Part shown: piece after piece, positions 20,661-31,029 of the stretch
How the letters are laid out: every line of letters begins with the position of its first letter
Numbering within the stretch: the stretch's first letter is position 1
Translations under genes and position numbers: made by a program
The notes under the pieces: generated by a model
Told to the model about the DNA's origin: nothing
Databases searched by the model: none
The model's input: only the letters and a program-made list of their open reading frames with translations
Assembly: GCA_023362775.1 (NCBI GenBank)
Contig: JALMGJ010000002.1
Coordinates: 107,439,981 to 107,503,980 of the forward strand
Source: Charina bottae
Lineage: Eukaryota; Chordata; Lepidosauria; Squamata; Charinaidae
Length of the DNA stretch: 64,000 nt
Direction of reading: 5' to 3'

Positions 20661-21330
20661 TTAGCAAACCCGAGCAGTCATTGAACGTCCTTGGCATGAT
20701 ATGGAGGCTGCCAAGTTTGCAACGCCTCCACCTTGCCTGGTTCCATGGCGATGCCGGTAGTGGAGATTCAGTGTCCCAAGAACCCTACGGTCTCGCAGGC
20801 AAATTGGCACTTCTCCAACTTGGTGTACAGGTGGTGCTCCCACAGTCGTTGCAATATGGTGCAGACCTGCTGTTCGTGGTCACTCAGAGAGGATGAAAAG
20901 ATCAGAATGTCATCGAGGTAGATTATCAGGTACTTGTCCAGGAGATCCTTGAAGATATCATTCATGAAGTGCATGAAGACCACAGGGGCGTTAGATAGTC
21001 CAAATGGGATGACCGTAAACTCATAGTTGCCATAGCGAGTACAGAACGCAGTCTTCCACTCATCACCCTGTCGGATACGGACCAGGTTGTACGCCCCGCT
21101 CAGGTCCAACTTCGTGAACAGGCGAGCGTTGCGGAGTCACTCCAGGAGCTCTGGTATCAGCGGCAGGGGGTACCAGTTCTTGACCGTAATCTCGTTCAAT
21201 TTCCAGTAATCGCAACACATCCTGAGCTCACCCGATTTCTTTTTGTCAAACAACACAGGGCAGCCATCGAAGAGGTAGAGGGTCGGATGAATTCCCTCCT
21301 GAGGTTGGTGTCAATAAAGTCCTTGAGGGC
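20661..21330 (-). pseudogene. Gypsy reverse transcriptase
   Basis: The best stretch, 20768-21109, keeps motif A (DLSGAYN), FGLSNAP and the catalytic YLDD (residues 64-67 of that stretch), ending with KLEKCQFACETVGFLGH and a stop. The upstream fingers (21110-21330) are recognisable on the minus strand but interrupted by stops. YLDD itself is intact. Confidence 0.9.
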
Positions 21331-21392
21331 TGCTCACTCCGGTTCTGATAGAGAGTATATCCGGCCTACTGGGAGCCTTGCGCCTGGAACCC

Positions 21393-21477
21393 AGGGTCCC
21401 TCCTTGTGGGGGAGATGGGTGGGATACAAATGTGATAAATAAATAAATAAGTAAATAAATAAATAAATAAATAAATA
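21393..21477 (+). mobile_element. CR1/L2-type LINE tail inserted in Gypsy pol
   Basis: agggtccctccttg, ggagatgggtgggat and a run of (AAAT)n are the 3' tail of the CR1/L2 family used elsewhere in this window. It interrupts the protease-RT linker, whose coding resumes on both sides. A short repeat (aacc) flanks it. Only about 85 bp of LINE is present, an extreme 5' truncation. Confidence 0.82.
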
Positions 21478-21480
21478 AAC

Positions 21481-21950
21481 CAGGTCGATAGAGCAGTCGT
21501 AAGGGCAATGTGGAGTAAGTTGGTCCGCCTCCCCTTCCTCAAAAACGTCTGCGTAGTCCTGGAATTGCATGAGAAGCTGGGTTTTTGGGGTGACCGGTTG
21601 TAACGCAGAGAGAGTGTTGCTGGCATTGGCGATGCAACTTGGGTGGGAGAACACGACTTTCCCTGTTGTCCAGGTGATTTGTGGTTTGTGTGTCTGGAGC
21701 CACACCAATCCCAGCACGAGGGGGCAGTGGGGAGTAGTAACCACGTAAAACTCCAGCCACTCCTGATGGTTCCCCACACACATTAGTATGCACTGGGTGG
21801 TGGTGGTCACCGGAACGGAACGGAGGGTGCGGCCATCGATTGTCTCAACCACCAGCAGAGGGTACACCTCACGTTGGGGAATTCCCTACTTCTTGGCGAA
21901 CCCAATGTCCATGAAGTTAAAAGTAGCCCCCGAGTCTACCATGGCTTGGA
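21481..21950 (-). pseudogene. Gypsy aspartic protease and linker
   Basis: The active-site DSGA is encoded at 21925-21936 (minus), in MVDSGATFNFMD. Downstream, at 21867-21490, are VETIDGRTLRSV and LVLGLVWLQTHKP, the usual protease flap and C-terminal blocks, and then DYADVFEEGEADQL, the start of the RT linker. A stop interrupts the stretch between DSGA and the downstream frame. The protease would cut the Gag-Pol polyprotein. Confidence 0.85.
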
Positions 21951-22984
21951 CCCTCAGTGCAGGATTCGTCGGCACCTGGAGTGTGACGGTGATGGAGAGG
22001 TGCTTGGGGGGAGCCAGAACAGGCAATGGTTACTGGCTGGATGCCAGTTTGGCCTAGCCTAACTGCCCATTTAGGCCGAGCCAAGTCCGTTTCCCGACAA
22101 GGATACGACTGGAGACTTGGCGGGACAATTTGCAGTGCGGTGACCCACTCCTGCGCAATACAGGCATAGACCTTCCTGGCGGTGGCGGTCCTTCTTGGTA
22201 GATGTGAGGCAGGGTCTGGCACCCCCAACTGCATCGGCTCCTCTATGGCTCGAGAACGCGGAGGCGGAGCGTGTGGAATGAAGGGTGGAGGCTGGGCGAA
22301 ACACCTCCTTGACCTCCGTTTCTTTAATTGCAAATTGAACTGCAGGCAAAGATGGGTCAGGTCTTGTAGGTTTCTAGGGCACTCGGTCCTGGCTAGTTCG
22401 TCGAGGAGCTCTGAAGATAGGCCAACGTGGAAATGGTCTACCAAGGCAGGTTCATTCCAATCCAGGTCTTGTGCCAGCAACCTGAAATCAGTGATATATT
22501 CGGCCACTGGCCTGGCCCCCTGTCGCAATCCCTTAATCTGCCTGGTGGCGGTTTGGACCTTGACCGGGTCCGCATACATTGCCTGGAGTTGGTTGCAAAA
22601 CCCGCCATAGTTATCTAGGAGCGGGTCTTGTTGGATTATCAGCGGCGAGACGCATTTTGCAGCAGGGCCTGAGAGTAGACTGGCCATGAAGCCCACCTTG
22701 TGTCGGTCTGTTGGGAACTCCTCTGGGCGGAGGCTCTGGTACAGCTGACATTGTGCAAGGAAGGCCGGGAACTTGGCAAGGGTCCCATCAAACTTCTCCG
22801 ACACCTGTACCAGACATTTGGTTCTCTGGCTGACAACCGTTGCAACCGCTGTCTGTTGTCCTTGCAGCTGGGCCCCTTGCGTGCTCAAATGGGCGATCAG
22901 CTGGCTCAGTTGGTTGTTTTGATCGCTGAGTTGGGCAACCCGCTGGGATAGCTGCACTTTTTCCGTTGACAGCTGTTGATCCAT
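21951..22984 (-). pseudogene. Gypsy gag with frameshift before the zinc knuckle
   Basis: The start ATG at 22984 opens MDQQLSTEKVQLSQRVAQL, a glutamine-rich coiled coil. The retrotransposon capsid region follows (FPAFLAQCQLYQSLRPEEF, LSGPAAKCVSPLI, VAEYITDFRLLAQDLDWNE), and then EEPMQLG. The zinc knuckle CLYCAGVGHRTANC (C-x2-C-x4-H-x4-C) lies in a different frame (22071-22349), so a frameshift has occurred near 22190-22200. Gag would form the intracellular particle. Confidence 0.9.
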
Positions 22985-23327
22985 GGCTTCTTGGTTGTCA
23001 GGGCGACAGGTAAATACCAGGCAAGGGGGAAATAACAAGACAATAATGCTTCCTTCCTTCTCAGTGGAAGTGTGGCCAGAGAAAATCTGTCCTGTTCCAA
23101 CTAAGACTGACACGGAAGTGTTACTGGAATTAACTTTATTTACACAATTACACAAGCAGCCCAGTTTATACTACCCTCTTCTTGCCCTGCAGGCTGGATA
23201 GCAACAAGTCTGGGTGACACTCCTGGTCCAACAGGGAGGACCAAAGGGTTTGCAGGCTCTGTAGTCAAAGCTGCAGCTAACGGTGATCCGGAAGTGGCAG
23301 ACAAGGTAACAGCGGGTGTGGAGCTAG

Positions 23328-23577
23328 CTTGGCTGGTCGGGCTTTGGGTAGACCGGGGCCCGACAAAAGCAGTCAACTGGTAACTGGCGTCGGCTTGACT
23401 AAGCTGAGGATCTTGGCTGGTGGGGCTTTGGGTAGACCGGGGCCCGACAAAAGCAGCCCACTGGTAACCGGCGTCGGCTTGACTCAGCTGAGGATCTTGG
23501 CTGGTGGGGGTATGGGTAGACCGGGGCCCGACGAAAGCAGACCACTGATAACCGGCGTCGGCTGGACTCAGTTGAGG
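23328..23577 (-). repeat. 84-bp tandem repeat (3 units) inside the LTR
   Basis: Units at 23328-23411, 23412-23495 and 23496-about 23577 share gggtagaccggggcccgac and ggcgtcggct. The 84-bp period is divisible by three, so the open frame across the LTR passes through as repeats of 28 residues (VGPRSTQSPTSQ, QLSQADAGYQW). Confidence 0.95.
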
Positions 23578-24116
23578 GCTGGTTACGTTCCCGGTTGAAG
23601 GATACCCCGAGGCGACACTTGGAGGTGGTGGCATGGGCGGAAACTTCTCAGGTTCGGAGATCAGCGGGGAATCCTGGGCGCAGGCAGTCACGGAACAGGC
23701 AGGCAATGCAGCGGCAATTACCCCGTTGGTGGCCTCTTCTGCAGGGGACAAGGGGTACTCTGAGCGACGTCCGGGATCTGGAGGTTCACTGGACGAAGGT
23801 GCGGCGGCAGGAGGTGGCTCGGCTCTCGGCAACAACAGGTAGGTGGATCTATCTCCTAGATCGGGTTCCTCTGCAGCGATCAGGCTGGTTTCTGGGATTG
23901 ACTCGGTATGAGGCTCTCGGCTAGGCTTGGCTCGGGTAGTCCACGTGGCGGAAGGATCAGTCATGGGCAAGGGTCCAGGTTGTGGGTAGGATCGGTTGTC
24001 TCCAGCAACCGAGGTTCGTTGCACCGGTATTTTATTTCGATTTTCACGCCATTGGGGAGCAGGGGCCAATCGAGCTTCACGTTGCTCGGCCCGCCTTTCT
24101 GCTCTTCTCTGGCGTG

Positions 24117-24168
24117 CGCTGATTGGTGGAGGCGTCCTTCCTTCTGAGCTTCTGCCAATCAGCGTCTC
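24117..24168. promoter_or_regulatory. Inverted CCAAT-box pair in LTR U3
   Basis: The 10-base inverted repeat cgctgattgg ... ccaatcagcg frames about 30 bp. Both arms are CCAAT boxes (NF-Y-type) in opposite orientation. The 3' LTR keeps both arms (about 18378-18428). A third ccaatcg lies at 24067. Promoter function is inferred from position and motif. Confidence 0.65.
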
Positions 24169-24299
24169 TGTTTCTTCAGTCGGGCTTGTACCAAGCCTGC
24201 TGCTTCCGGAGACTGGCTCTTCTTCCAACTCGGAGTCCAGCATGTTGGCCGGCAGCCAGGTAAGCGGTGCGAACCTCACAATGTCCCATCAATTAAATG

Positions 24300-24602
24300 T
24301 TGTCATCTGGTGGGATTGAGGAAGTATGCCTTCTCTGTTGCAGCCCCTGCTCTTTGGAACAACATCCACTCAGAGATATGCATACCTTTCCATCTCCTTG
24401 ATTTCTGGAAGTCTCTTAAGACCTGGCTCTATTCCCAGGCCTGGGGTTAGGGTGCTTGAAGAGCCCCTATTGAGTTTTCTTGCATGTTGGGATGTGTGGG
24501 TTTGATCTGGGGAGTTATATGGTTTTTAGTTTTGTTTTAAACCTATGTATTGGGCTTACTCTATGCCACCCAGAGTCTTCTTGGAGTTGGGCAGCCTTAA
24601 GA
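24300..24602 (+). mobile_element. CR1/L2-group LINE 3' end
   Basis: Coding remnant of the reverse transcriptase C-terminus (a frame reading ..KYAFSVAAPALWN..), then gacctggctctattcccaggcc, then the 3' tail gccacccagagtcttcttggagttgggcagc. The Gypsy 5' LTR abuts it on the left. Confidence 0.82.
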
Positions 24603-24675
24603 AATCCAAATCCAAATCCAAATCCAAATCCAAATCCAAATCCAAATCCAAATCCAAATCCAAATCCAAATCCAT
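24603..24675. repeat. (AAATCC)n tail
   Basis: About 12 perfect hexamer units directly after the LINE tail. The DLDLDL and NPNPNP open frames are artefacts. Confidence 0.95.
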
Positions 24676-25370
24676 AAATAAATAAAACAACTGAAGAGAA
24701 GTCTTATCCCAAGCATAACATATGGTGGACACTGGGCAAAAGTCCTTTGTTTTTCCTAGTCTTTTCAGCTGTGTAAGTTTCATTTTCTTCTGGAATTTAG
24801 GAAAGGAAGACATAAGAGGTCAGAGGTCACCAAATGATACTCCTAGAAAATAGTAGACAGCAGAAGATCAATCAAGCACATGAAGTCAAATCATCCTGAA
24901 GGGAGTATTAAATGCAAAAAATAAAATTAATTAAAAAAACCCCTCTAAAACTAAAAATCAGCAGTGGTAGCCACAAATAATAGGCAGATTTATAAGAGGG
25001 TCATTGGGCTAGATAATTAATTGGTTATTTATCTGTATTTAGTTATATGTTTCAATTAGTAACAACTTTGCACACAGATTATTAAAGGCATTTTAACACA
25101 AGGTCTAGGGCAGAGTGCAACACTATGTATTTATTAAAGTAATTGTCATGCCATTAAATAATGCATGCTTAATTAGAAAAGACAGCTGCTTACTGATGAA
25201 TAATATTTCCATTTGCATAGTAGTACTGTACCTTAATGGATGACCACTGTAGTTTTGTGGTACTTTTTGTACCTTCAGCACTACAGTGCAGAATCTTCCT
25301 GATCTTAAAGGGATTTGTTCATAGTTTGGGAATCAGTGATATAGAAAGGAATTTAACATCTGGGTTGTTT
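24676..25370. other. Unassigned AT-rich DNA
   Basis: I see no gene. Weak CR1/L2 similarity may begin before 25370, but I cannot fix it. Confidence 0.45.
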
Positions 25371-25505
25371 CCTCTGCAATCTCTGCTCTTTTGTTTTCCA
25401 TTGTTTTTATGTTTTTGTATTGTTCCTTGTTTTTAAATGTTTTTAACAGTTTATAAACCATCCAGAGTCATTGGGAGTTGGGCAGCATATAAATTTAATT
25501 AATGC
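25371..25505 (+). mobile_element. CR1/L2-group LINE 3' tail
   Basis: ttgtattgttccttgttttt, aaaccatccagagtcattgg and gagttgggcag match the tails ending at 24602 and 27050. 5' truncated and non-coding. Confidence 0.8.
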
Positions 25506-25569
25506 TAATAATATCCTTATTCCCAATCCAGATTAGAGTCTCATCCTATCTCTCTTGTTATTTCTCTCT

Positions 25570-25578
25570 CTTCTAATC

Positions 25579-25617
<39 letters not shown>

Positions 25618-26765
25618 TATGTTAACTTGTATTACCGCTCCATCTCCCCCGAGGGGGACTCTGGGCAGTTTACAGTACAAAAATTTAAAATCTTTAAAAG
25701 TAACTACAATTTAAAATACATTGCAAAACTAATACATTAAATATAAAAATCCAATAGGCGATAGATGGTTCTCTTTAAAAGGGCTCTATGGCACTAGCCA
25801 TTCCCAAGAGGAACTATTCCCATTTCCATACCACGCGAGGCGGCACAGCCAGGTCTTTAAATTCTTCCGGAAGGATAGGAGTGATGGGGCCTGTCTCACC
25901 TCCGGGGGCAGAATGTTCCAAACAGTGGGTGCCACCACGGAAAAGGCTCGCCTTCTGGACCCCGCCAAGCGACACTCCCTTGACAACGGGGTCCGAAGCA
26001 TGCCCTCTCTACATGATCAAGTGGGACGGTTTGAAGTCATGGGGATGAGACGGTCCCTCAGGTAGCCTGGTCCCATGCCATGTAGGGCTTTAAAGGTCAT
26101 AACCAACACCTTGAATTGCACCCGGAAGCACACTGGCACCCAGTGCAGCTGGCGTAACAGAGGTGTCACATGGGCCGATCTAGGGGCACCCATAAGCGTT
26201 TTGGACCAGTTGAAGCTTCCGGATACTCTTCAAGGGTAGCCCCATGTAGAGCGCATTGCAGTAATCTATGTGAGAGATGACCAGGGTATGAGTGACTGTA
26301 CGGAGGGACTCCAGATCTAGGAAAGGGTGTAACTGGCGCACAACACGAAGTTGTGCAAAGGCCCTTCTGGCCACCTGCTCTTCAAGCAGGAGTCGTGAGT
26401 CCAGGAGGACCCCCAGATTCCGCACTGATTCTGAACGGGGTAGTGCAACCCCATCCAGACCCAAAGATGGTAATTTCCCAGATCTAGAAGAACCATCAAT
26501 CCACAGCCACTCCATCTTATCAAGGTTCAGCTGAAGCCTGTTGTTCCCCATCCAGACCCCCACAGCCTCCAGGCACTGAGAGAGGGCGGCCACTGCATCA
26601 CTTACTTCACCAGGGATGGAGATGTACAATTGAGTATCATCAGCATACTGATGATATCTCATCCCATGGTGACGGATGATCTCACCCAGCGGTTTCATGT
26701 AGATATTAAATAGGAGAGGTGAAAGAACCGAACCCTGTGGCACCCCACAAACGAGGGGGCGAGAG
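25570..26765 (-). mobile_element. CR1/L2-group LINE, 3' 1.2 kb
   Basis: Tail (TTAT)n at 25577-25618 and the ccatctcccccgagggggac tail block. Coding then runs upstream on the minus strand. The copy ends at about 26765, just upstream of the VPQGSVLSP motif, so it is 5' truncated. It lies between two plus-strand copies of related LINEs. Confidence 0.92.
26180..26743 (-). pseudogene. CR1/L2 reverse transcriptase fragment
   Basis: 187 codons beginning with [19 protein letters not shown], then the catalytic YADD (HQYADDTQLYIS), GNNRLQLNLDKMEWL, LGVLLDSRLLLEEQV and SHIDYCNALYMGLPL. These are RT motifs of CR1/L2-group LINEs. The frame is lost at about 26180. The last part reappears at 25786-26001 (RRAFSVVAPTVWNILPPEV). 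The N-terminal RT and the endonuclease are missing, so it is inactive. Confidence 0.9.
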
Positions 26766-27050
26766 TTGGATCTCTTATGCCTTCTGGAATGAGGTTCCCC
26801 CTGAGATTTGAACAGCTCCTACCCTACTGGTATTTCAAAGGGCCCTAAAGACCTGGCTCTTCGGCCAGGCCTTTGGTGAGGATGAATAACACTTCTTTCT
26901 TTCTTTCCTTGTTCTCCTCAGGTTTGTTTTCTTTGCCATCATTTGTCTTTTGTCTTTTGTCTTCTGCTGTTTTTGTGTTCTTGTGTTGTTCCTTGTTTTA
27001 AAATGTTTTTCTCAATTGTAAACTGTCCAGAGTTGCTAGGAGTTGGGCAG
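26766..27050 (+). mobile_element. CR1/L2-group LINE 3' end
   Basis: gccttctggaatgaggttcc and gacctggctcttcggccagg are the end of the RT coding region. ttcttgtgttgttccttg and gtccagagttgctaggagtt are the 3' tail. It is directly followed by microsatellite. Confidence 0.82.
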
Positions 27051-27096
27051 AATAATAATAATAATAATAATGATGATGATGATGATGATGATGATG
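27051..27096. repeat. (AAT)n-(GAT)n microsatellite
   Basis: The LINE tail passes into (AAT)n and then (ATG)n, giving artefactual N- and D-runs in translation. Confidence 0.93.
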
Positions 27097-27205
27097 TCAA
27101 AAATGTTTCTCAAGGACCTTCATAAATGGTTGAGCTGCCATTTGAATTTGAAGTTTTGAACTTGAGAGCAAAACTAGACATGAGTCTGTAAGGAAATCTC
27201 TAAGG

Positions 27206-27246
27206 CACAGCTTTCCAAACTGTGTGTTGCGACACTTTAGTGCAGG
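27206..27246. mobile_element. hAT MITE end fragment
   Basis: cacagctttccaaactgtgt followed by gttgcgacacttta matches, in reverse orientation, the right ends of the hAT elements at 27831-28218 and 44451-44752. Only one end is present and no partner end is seen. Confidence 0.7.
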
Positions 27247-27822
27247 ATAATATGAATTTGGAAGGAATTTAAAGCCATAATTAAAAACTGTGAAAGGCCT
27301 TTTTTGCACTTACTGTATAGGAACAATTTCACTATATTTGAAAGCATGTAGAAAGCTCATCAGAATGGAAGTAAAGCCCTGCAGCAAAAGTAGAAGACAG
27401 GGTTAAATGGCATAAAACTGAGAGTCCCAGCTTTTGCTCTGCCAGAATTCTCCATTCATCACCACTGCCACCATCATCTTGAAATGGACCATTTAGGTCA
27501 GAATGTGCAAAAACTGATGGCAATGCATCATGAGCTACATCCATAAAGTGATATTGATTTACTATGCTTAGCATGAAAAATTGGATGCCATGGTTTACTG
27601 CAGGTGAAACAGCTACAGAAGAAAACATGGCTTAAAAGATTACATCAAGGCAAGCAAAATGAAAATGTTCATCATAGTTTGCAAAGAAAACATCCTGAAA
27701 ATAGAAAAAAAATGGCTATAAAAGTGAATTGTTGGAAAACCATTTAGAAAATTGGAGAAGTTAATCTTTATATGGCCAATACAGAAGAGAAACGGAAGTG
27801 GACAAGACCATGAATTGGCAAT
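27247..27822. other. Unassigned DNA
   Basis: I see no recognisable gene. The 98-codon minus frame at 27332-27628 has no family resemblance and no splice context I can support. Confidence 0.4.
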
Positions 27823-27830
27823 GGTTACAA

Positions 27831-28218
27831 CAGGGCTTTCCAAAGTGCTGCCGCTGGCGACACACCAGCAGTGGCGGCGGTTGCGCACACGCACGGCGGC
27901 ACGGGGGGGTGTACATGCAAGGCGGCAGTGCGGGGGGCATGCGGCAGCGCGTGCGTGCACAGTGGTGGTACAGGGGTGTGTGCGGCGGCACGTGCGTGCA
28001 CGGTGGTGGCGCAGGGGGCATGCGGTGGCGTGTGCATGCATGGCGGCGGTGGCAGCGGCGGAAGCTTCCGCTAAAACGCGGAAGCACTGATGCCGCGCCG
28101 CGCCGCTGCCGCTGCTGCTGTGCACGCGCGCACCGCCGCTTCTGGGTGGCGTGGCGGCACACCACGCTGTGTGTGGCGACACACTTTTGTGTCGTGACAC
28201 ACAGTTTGGAAAGCTATG
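27831..28218. mobile_element. GC-rich non-autonomous hAT element with 8-bp TSD
   Basis: Flanked by ggttacaa at 27823-27830 and 28219-28226. The left end cagggctttccaaag pairs with the right end tttggaaagctatg. The interior is a GC-rich degenerate minisatellite (gcggc, gtgcgtgcac, ggcggtggc) with cgacacac blocks near both ends. There is no transposase. The 163- and 186-codon frames in it are low-complexity artefacts. Same family as 44451-44752. Confidence 0.9.
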
Positions 28219-28226
28219 GGTTACAA

Positions 28227-30358
28227 GTTGACACCATCAAGAAGAAAACAGAAGGATTAATTTTTGTAGCTCAAGAACAAGCATTATGAACAAATGTGAT
28301 AAAATCAAGGATTCAACATGTATCAAACAGAAGCAGATATTTTTTAAAAAAAACAGTTGAAACCATGGATCACATAATTAGAGATGCAACAAAATTGCTC
28401 AGATTGAGTATAAACAACATTATGACAGAGTAGCCACTATGATCCAGTACATCTGTGGAAAAAATGTCTGAGTTTTCCAGATGTGGTATAATCCCAAAAT
28501 AGAAGTTGTTGAAAATGTTTATGCTAAATTTTAAGGGACTTTTGTATACAAACTAATTGCCATGTAGAACCAGCTGTAACAGTAATCTAAAAGGAAATAA
28601 TACATTTTGTAGTTGTTACAATAACCAAGAACAGTGGAACTGAGAAAAAAAGAATGGGAAAACATTACAAAGTATAGAGATCTAATGATAGAAATAGGTA
28701 GATGATAGAAACTCATACCCATAGTAATTGGCACATTAGGTAGAATAAGAACCAGATTAGCAAATTTTTACAATAAGTAAATATTTTAGCTGTATCAGCT
28801 ATGGATTTAGAAAAAAACACTCTACTGTGCACATAATTTATGATGTTACCTCGATAATTCCTAAGTTCCTGGCTTGAATTCAAATTTCCAAAGAACACCA
28901 GTCAAGGATGTACTGTGTTATTCTTTGATAAATAAAAACATAAAAATAAGATTAAAAATAAGAATTACTACAATAACTGTATCTGGACCTGATCTCATGA
29001 TTTCTTAAGGTACTATTGTTTTGCTGACTCATGAGTGCTTTCTGAATTTCAAAACTTTTTTTTCCCTATGAATTTGGAAATATCCCCCAATAATAATAAT
29101 TTAAAACAAATTCAATGTTTCTGGGCAAAAGCAAGACTTTGACCTGTTTTGCATTAATGCAGGCTTGGAAGGATAATTATAGGGTAGGTTTTAAAAATAA
29201 AATCAAAACCCTTACACTTTGCTCTATCAACCTTTCCCCCTTTCTCAAGATTTACAATTATACATTATTTAATTTAGTCTTTGTCAAAATGAGCAATTCC
29301 TGATTTTGAGCCCTGTAGATGAGTCACAAATGTGTGTCTGTTGGGAAGCTTATTTGAAAGGAACTTGAAACAAAGTAGCTGGCAGGTAAGTTTGTATTGC
29401 AAGACCTTCTGACAGCTTGTCAAAGTTCCACTTTTCTCACGTTCAATCAACTTCTCTTTTTTAAAGAAAAGCACAAAATAATATGTCAAATTGACAACCA
29501 CTGAAAGCCAGCACAGCAGCAGCCTCTTGCTAGACCTACTGCCTTAGGAAGGCTCTCAGTGTAAAATTATATAACTGTATAAATGATCGATGCTAAGAGG
29601 TATAATTCCCCTGGTCAAGTACTGACATAATTAGTGTCCAATTAAGACATTAGGTGCTGCTATTCAATGTCTGGGTGTCTGAAGACCACCAAAGTTCTGG
29701 AAAAAGGAAAGGGATACTGCTTTAAAGAGTTTGTGCACCTTACAATTTATTGTTAATGATTTCACACAATTAATTTGCCACCTCATGGATTGCAATTAAT
29801 TTGAAAGCAAGATCAACAAAGACAAAGCTGTAATTACATGGGATTTTAGACTAGCAAATTGGGTCAATATCGCCATGATTGTGAAAGCAGATTGAAAAAC
29901 AAATGGAATTGTTTATTTGCTTAAAACATAATGTTGCCATTATCAGTTCTATTTTGCTCATCATTACAGTGATCTTTTTGTGTGCATGTGTGCACACATG
30001 CGTATGCATGCCAATTGTAGAACGCAGCAGTCTAACTCTGGATCAACTCTCCCTTATTAGTTTAGTCATGATTTGTCATGAGCAACTTTTGATCACAACC
30101 AATTGTATTGGGATGCCTTGTATTATTCAAAATATCAGGAATCAGAAGAATTTATACACACCCACATATACACACACAGAAATACATTTATACATATAAT
30201 AAAAAAAACCCTCAGTGGGACAATCTATTCATATAAAATTGGATTGTTCCTCTTCTTCCTTCAGTTGGGGTTAGATGAATGTAGCTATCAGGCTCACTGG
30301 CAAGAACTTGAACTTGACAGAACTTCACAGACATTTGACTTAACATGGCTTGGCTAGG
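28227..30358. other. Unassigned AT-rich DNA
   Basis: I recognise no gene, RNA or element. Open frames are under 100 codons and carry no signature. Confidence 0.5.
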
Positions 30359-30371
30359 CTCTAGGCTCCTA

Positions 30372-30703
30372 AAAGGTAAAGGTTCCCCCCGCACATTTGT
30401 GCAGTCGCGTCCAACTCTAGGGGCCGGTGCTCATCTCCGTTTGTTAGCCAAAGAGCCAGCAGTGTCCAAAGACACTTCCACGGTCATGTGGCCGCATGAC
30501 CCACGTGGAACGCTGTTACCTACCCACCGAAGTGGTACCTATTCATCTACTTGCATTTGCATGCTTTCAAATTGCTAGGTTGGCAAGAGCTGGAGCTAGT
30601 GCGGGAGCTCACTCTGCACGCAGGGCTAGGGATTCGAACCTCCGAACTTGCAATTTTCTGATCGACAAGCCTGGCGTCTTACCCACTGAGCCACCATGCC
30701 TCC
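30372..30703 (-). mobile_element. Sauria-type SINE, full length, with 13-bp TSD
   Basis: Reverse-orientation copy of the SINE at 5921-6253, complete from the tRNA-like head (complement of gattcgaacctcc is the B box; actgagccacca the A box) to the (cctttt) tail. Perfect 13-base repeats ctctaggctccta lie at 30359-30371 and 30704-30716. Confidence 0.96.
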
Positions 30704-30716
30704 CTCTAGGCTCCTA

Positions 30717-31029
30717 CTTGGCTTAGTAATAACAAGGCAATATGTAAGAATCTTTATTGTATACTAGGAAGAAGCTGCTAAAACAGTTAATTGCCTGTCA
30801 ACATGAAGCTACAATTCCATCTTTATATCAACTGTAGTTTAATTCCAGCACTTTATTTTTTCATCCTTCCCATGGTTGAACTGATTATTTGACCTGAACT
30901 TCTCAACTTTGTAGGTTGTTGACAGAACTGGCATTTCTGCCCTGAGAAAACTGGCTTTTTTCTTAAGAATCTTACTAACCATTTTGCTTTCTCTTACATT
31001 AATTAATTTATTGAGAAATTAATGAATTT
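30717..31029. other. Unassigned DNA
   Basis: Nothing recognisable. Confidence 0.4.

Larger units (their letters stand above)
11705..24280 (-). mobile_element. Ty3/Gypsy chromodomain retrotransposon, decayed, split by L1
   Basis: A minus-strand LTR retrotransposon. In transcription order it has a 5' LTR (24280 to about 23093), gag, protease, reverse transcriptase, RNase H, integrase zinc domain, integrase core, chromodomain, polypurine tract and a 3' LTR starting at 18486. The order PR-RT-RH-IN and the C-terminal chromodomain place it among chromoviruses of the Ty3/Gypsy group. Every reading frame is broken. The 3' LTR is cut in two by the L1 at 11965-18282 and stops at about 11705, missing its last roughly 670 bp, so no TSD can be read. 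Confidence 0.93.
23093..24280 (-). repeat. Gypsy 5' LTR
   Basis: It starts on the minus strand at 24280 with TGTGAGGTTCGC. The inner end is estimated at ACA about 23093, since the 3' LTR copy is truncated and cannot confirm it. A TATAAA (complement of 23164-23169) and an AATAAA (complement of 23135-23140) lie close together near the inner end, as in many LTR promoter/poly(A) regions. It contains an 84-bp triple repeat and an unusually long open frame (about 24243-23140). Flanking sequence above 24280 is a CR1/L2 copy. Confidence 0.8.

Noticed and set aside
27332..27628. 98-codon minus frame as a host exon
   Set aside because: No splice sites I can defend and no known domain; kept as unassigned DNA.
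27640..28289. Histidine/arginine-rich open frames of 110-190 codons
   Set aside because: They lie in the GC-rich minisatellite of a hAT MITE, have low-complexity content and extend across the TSD.
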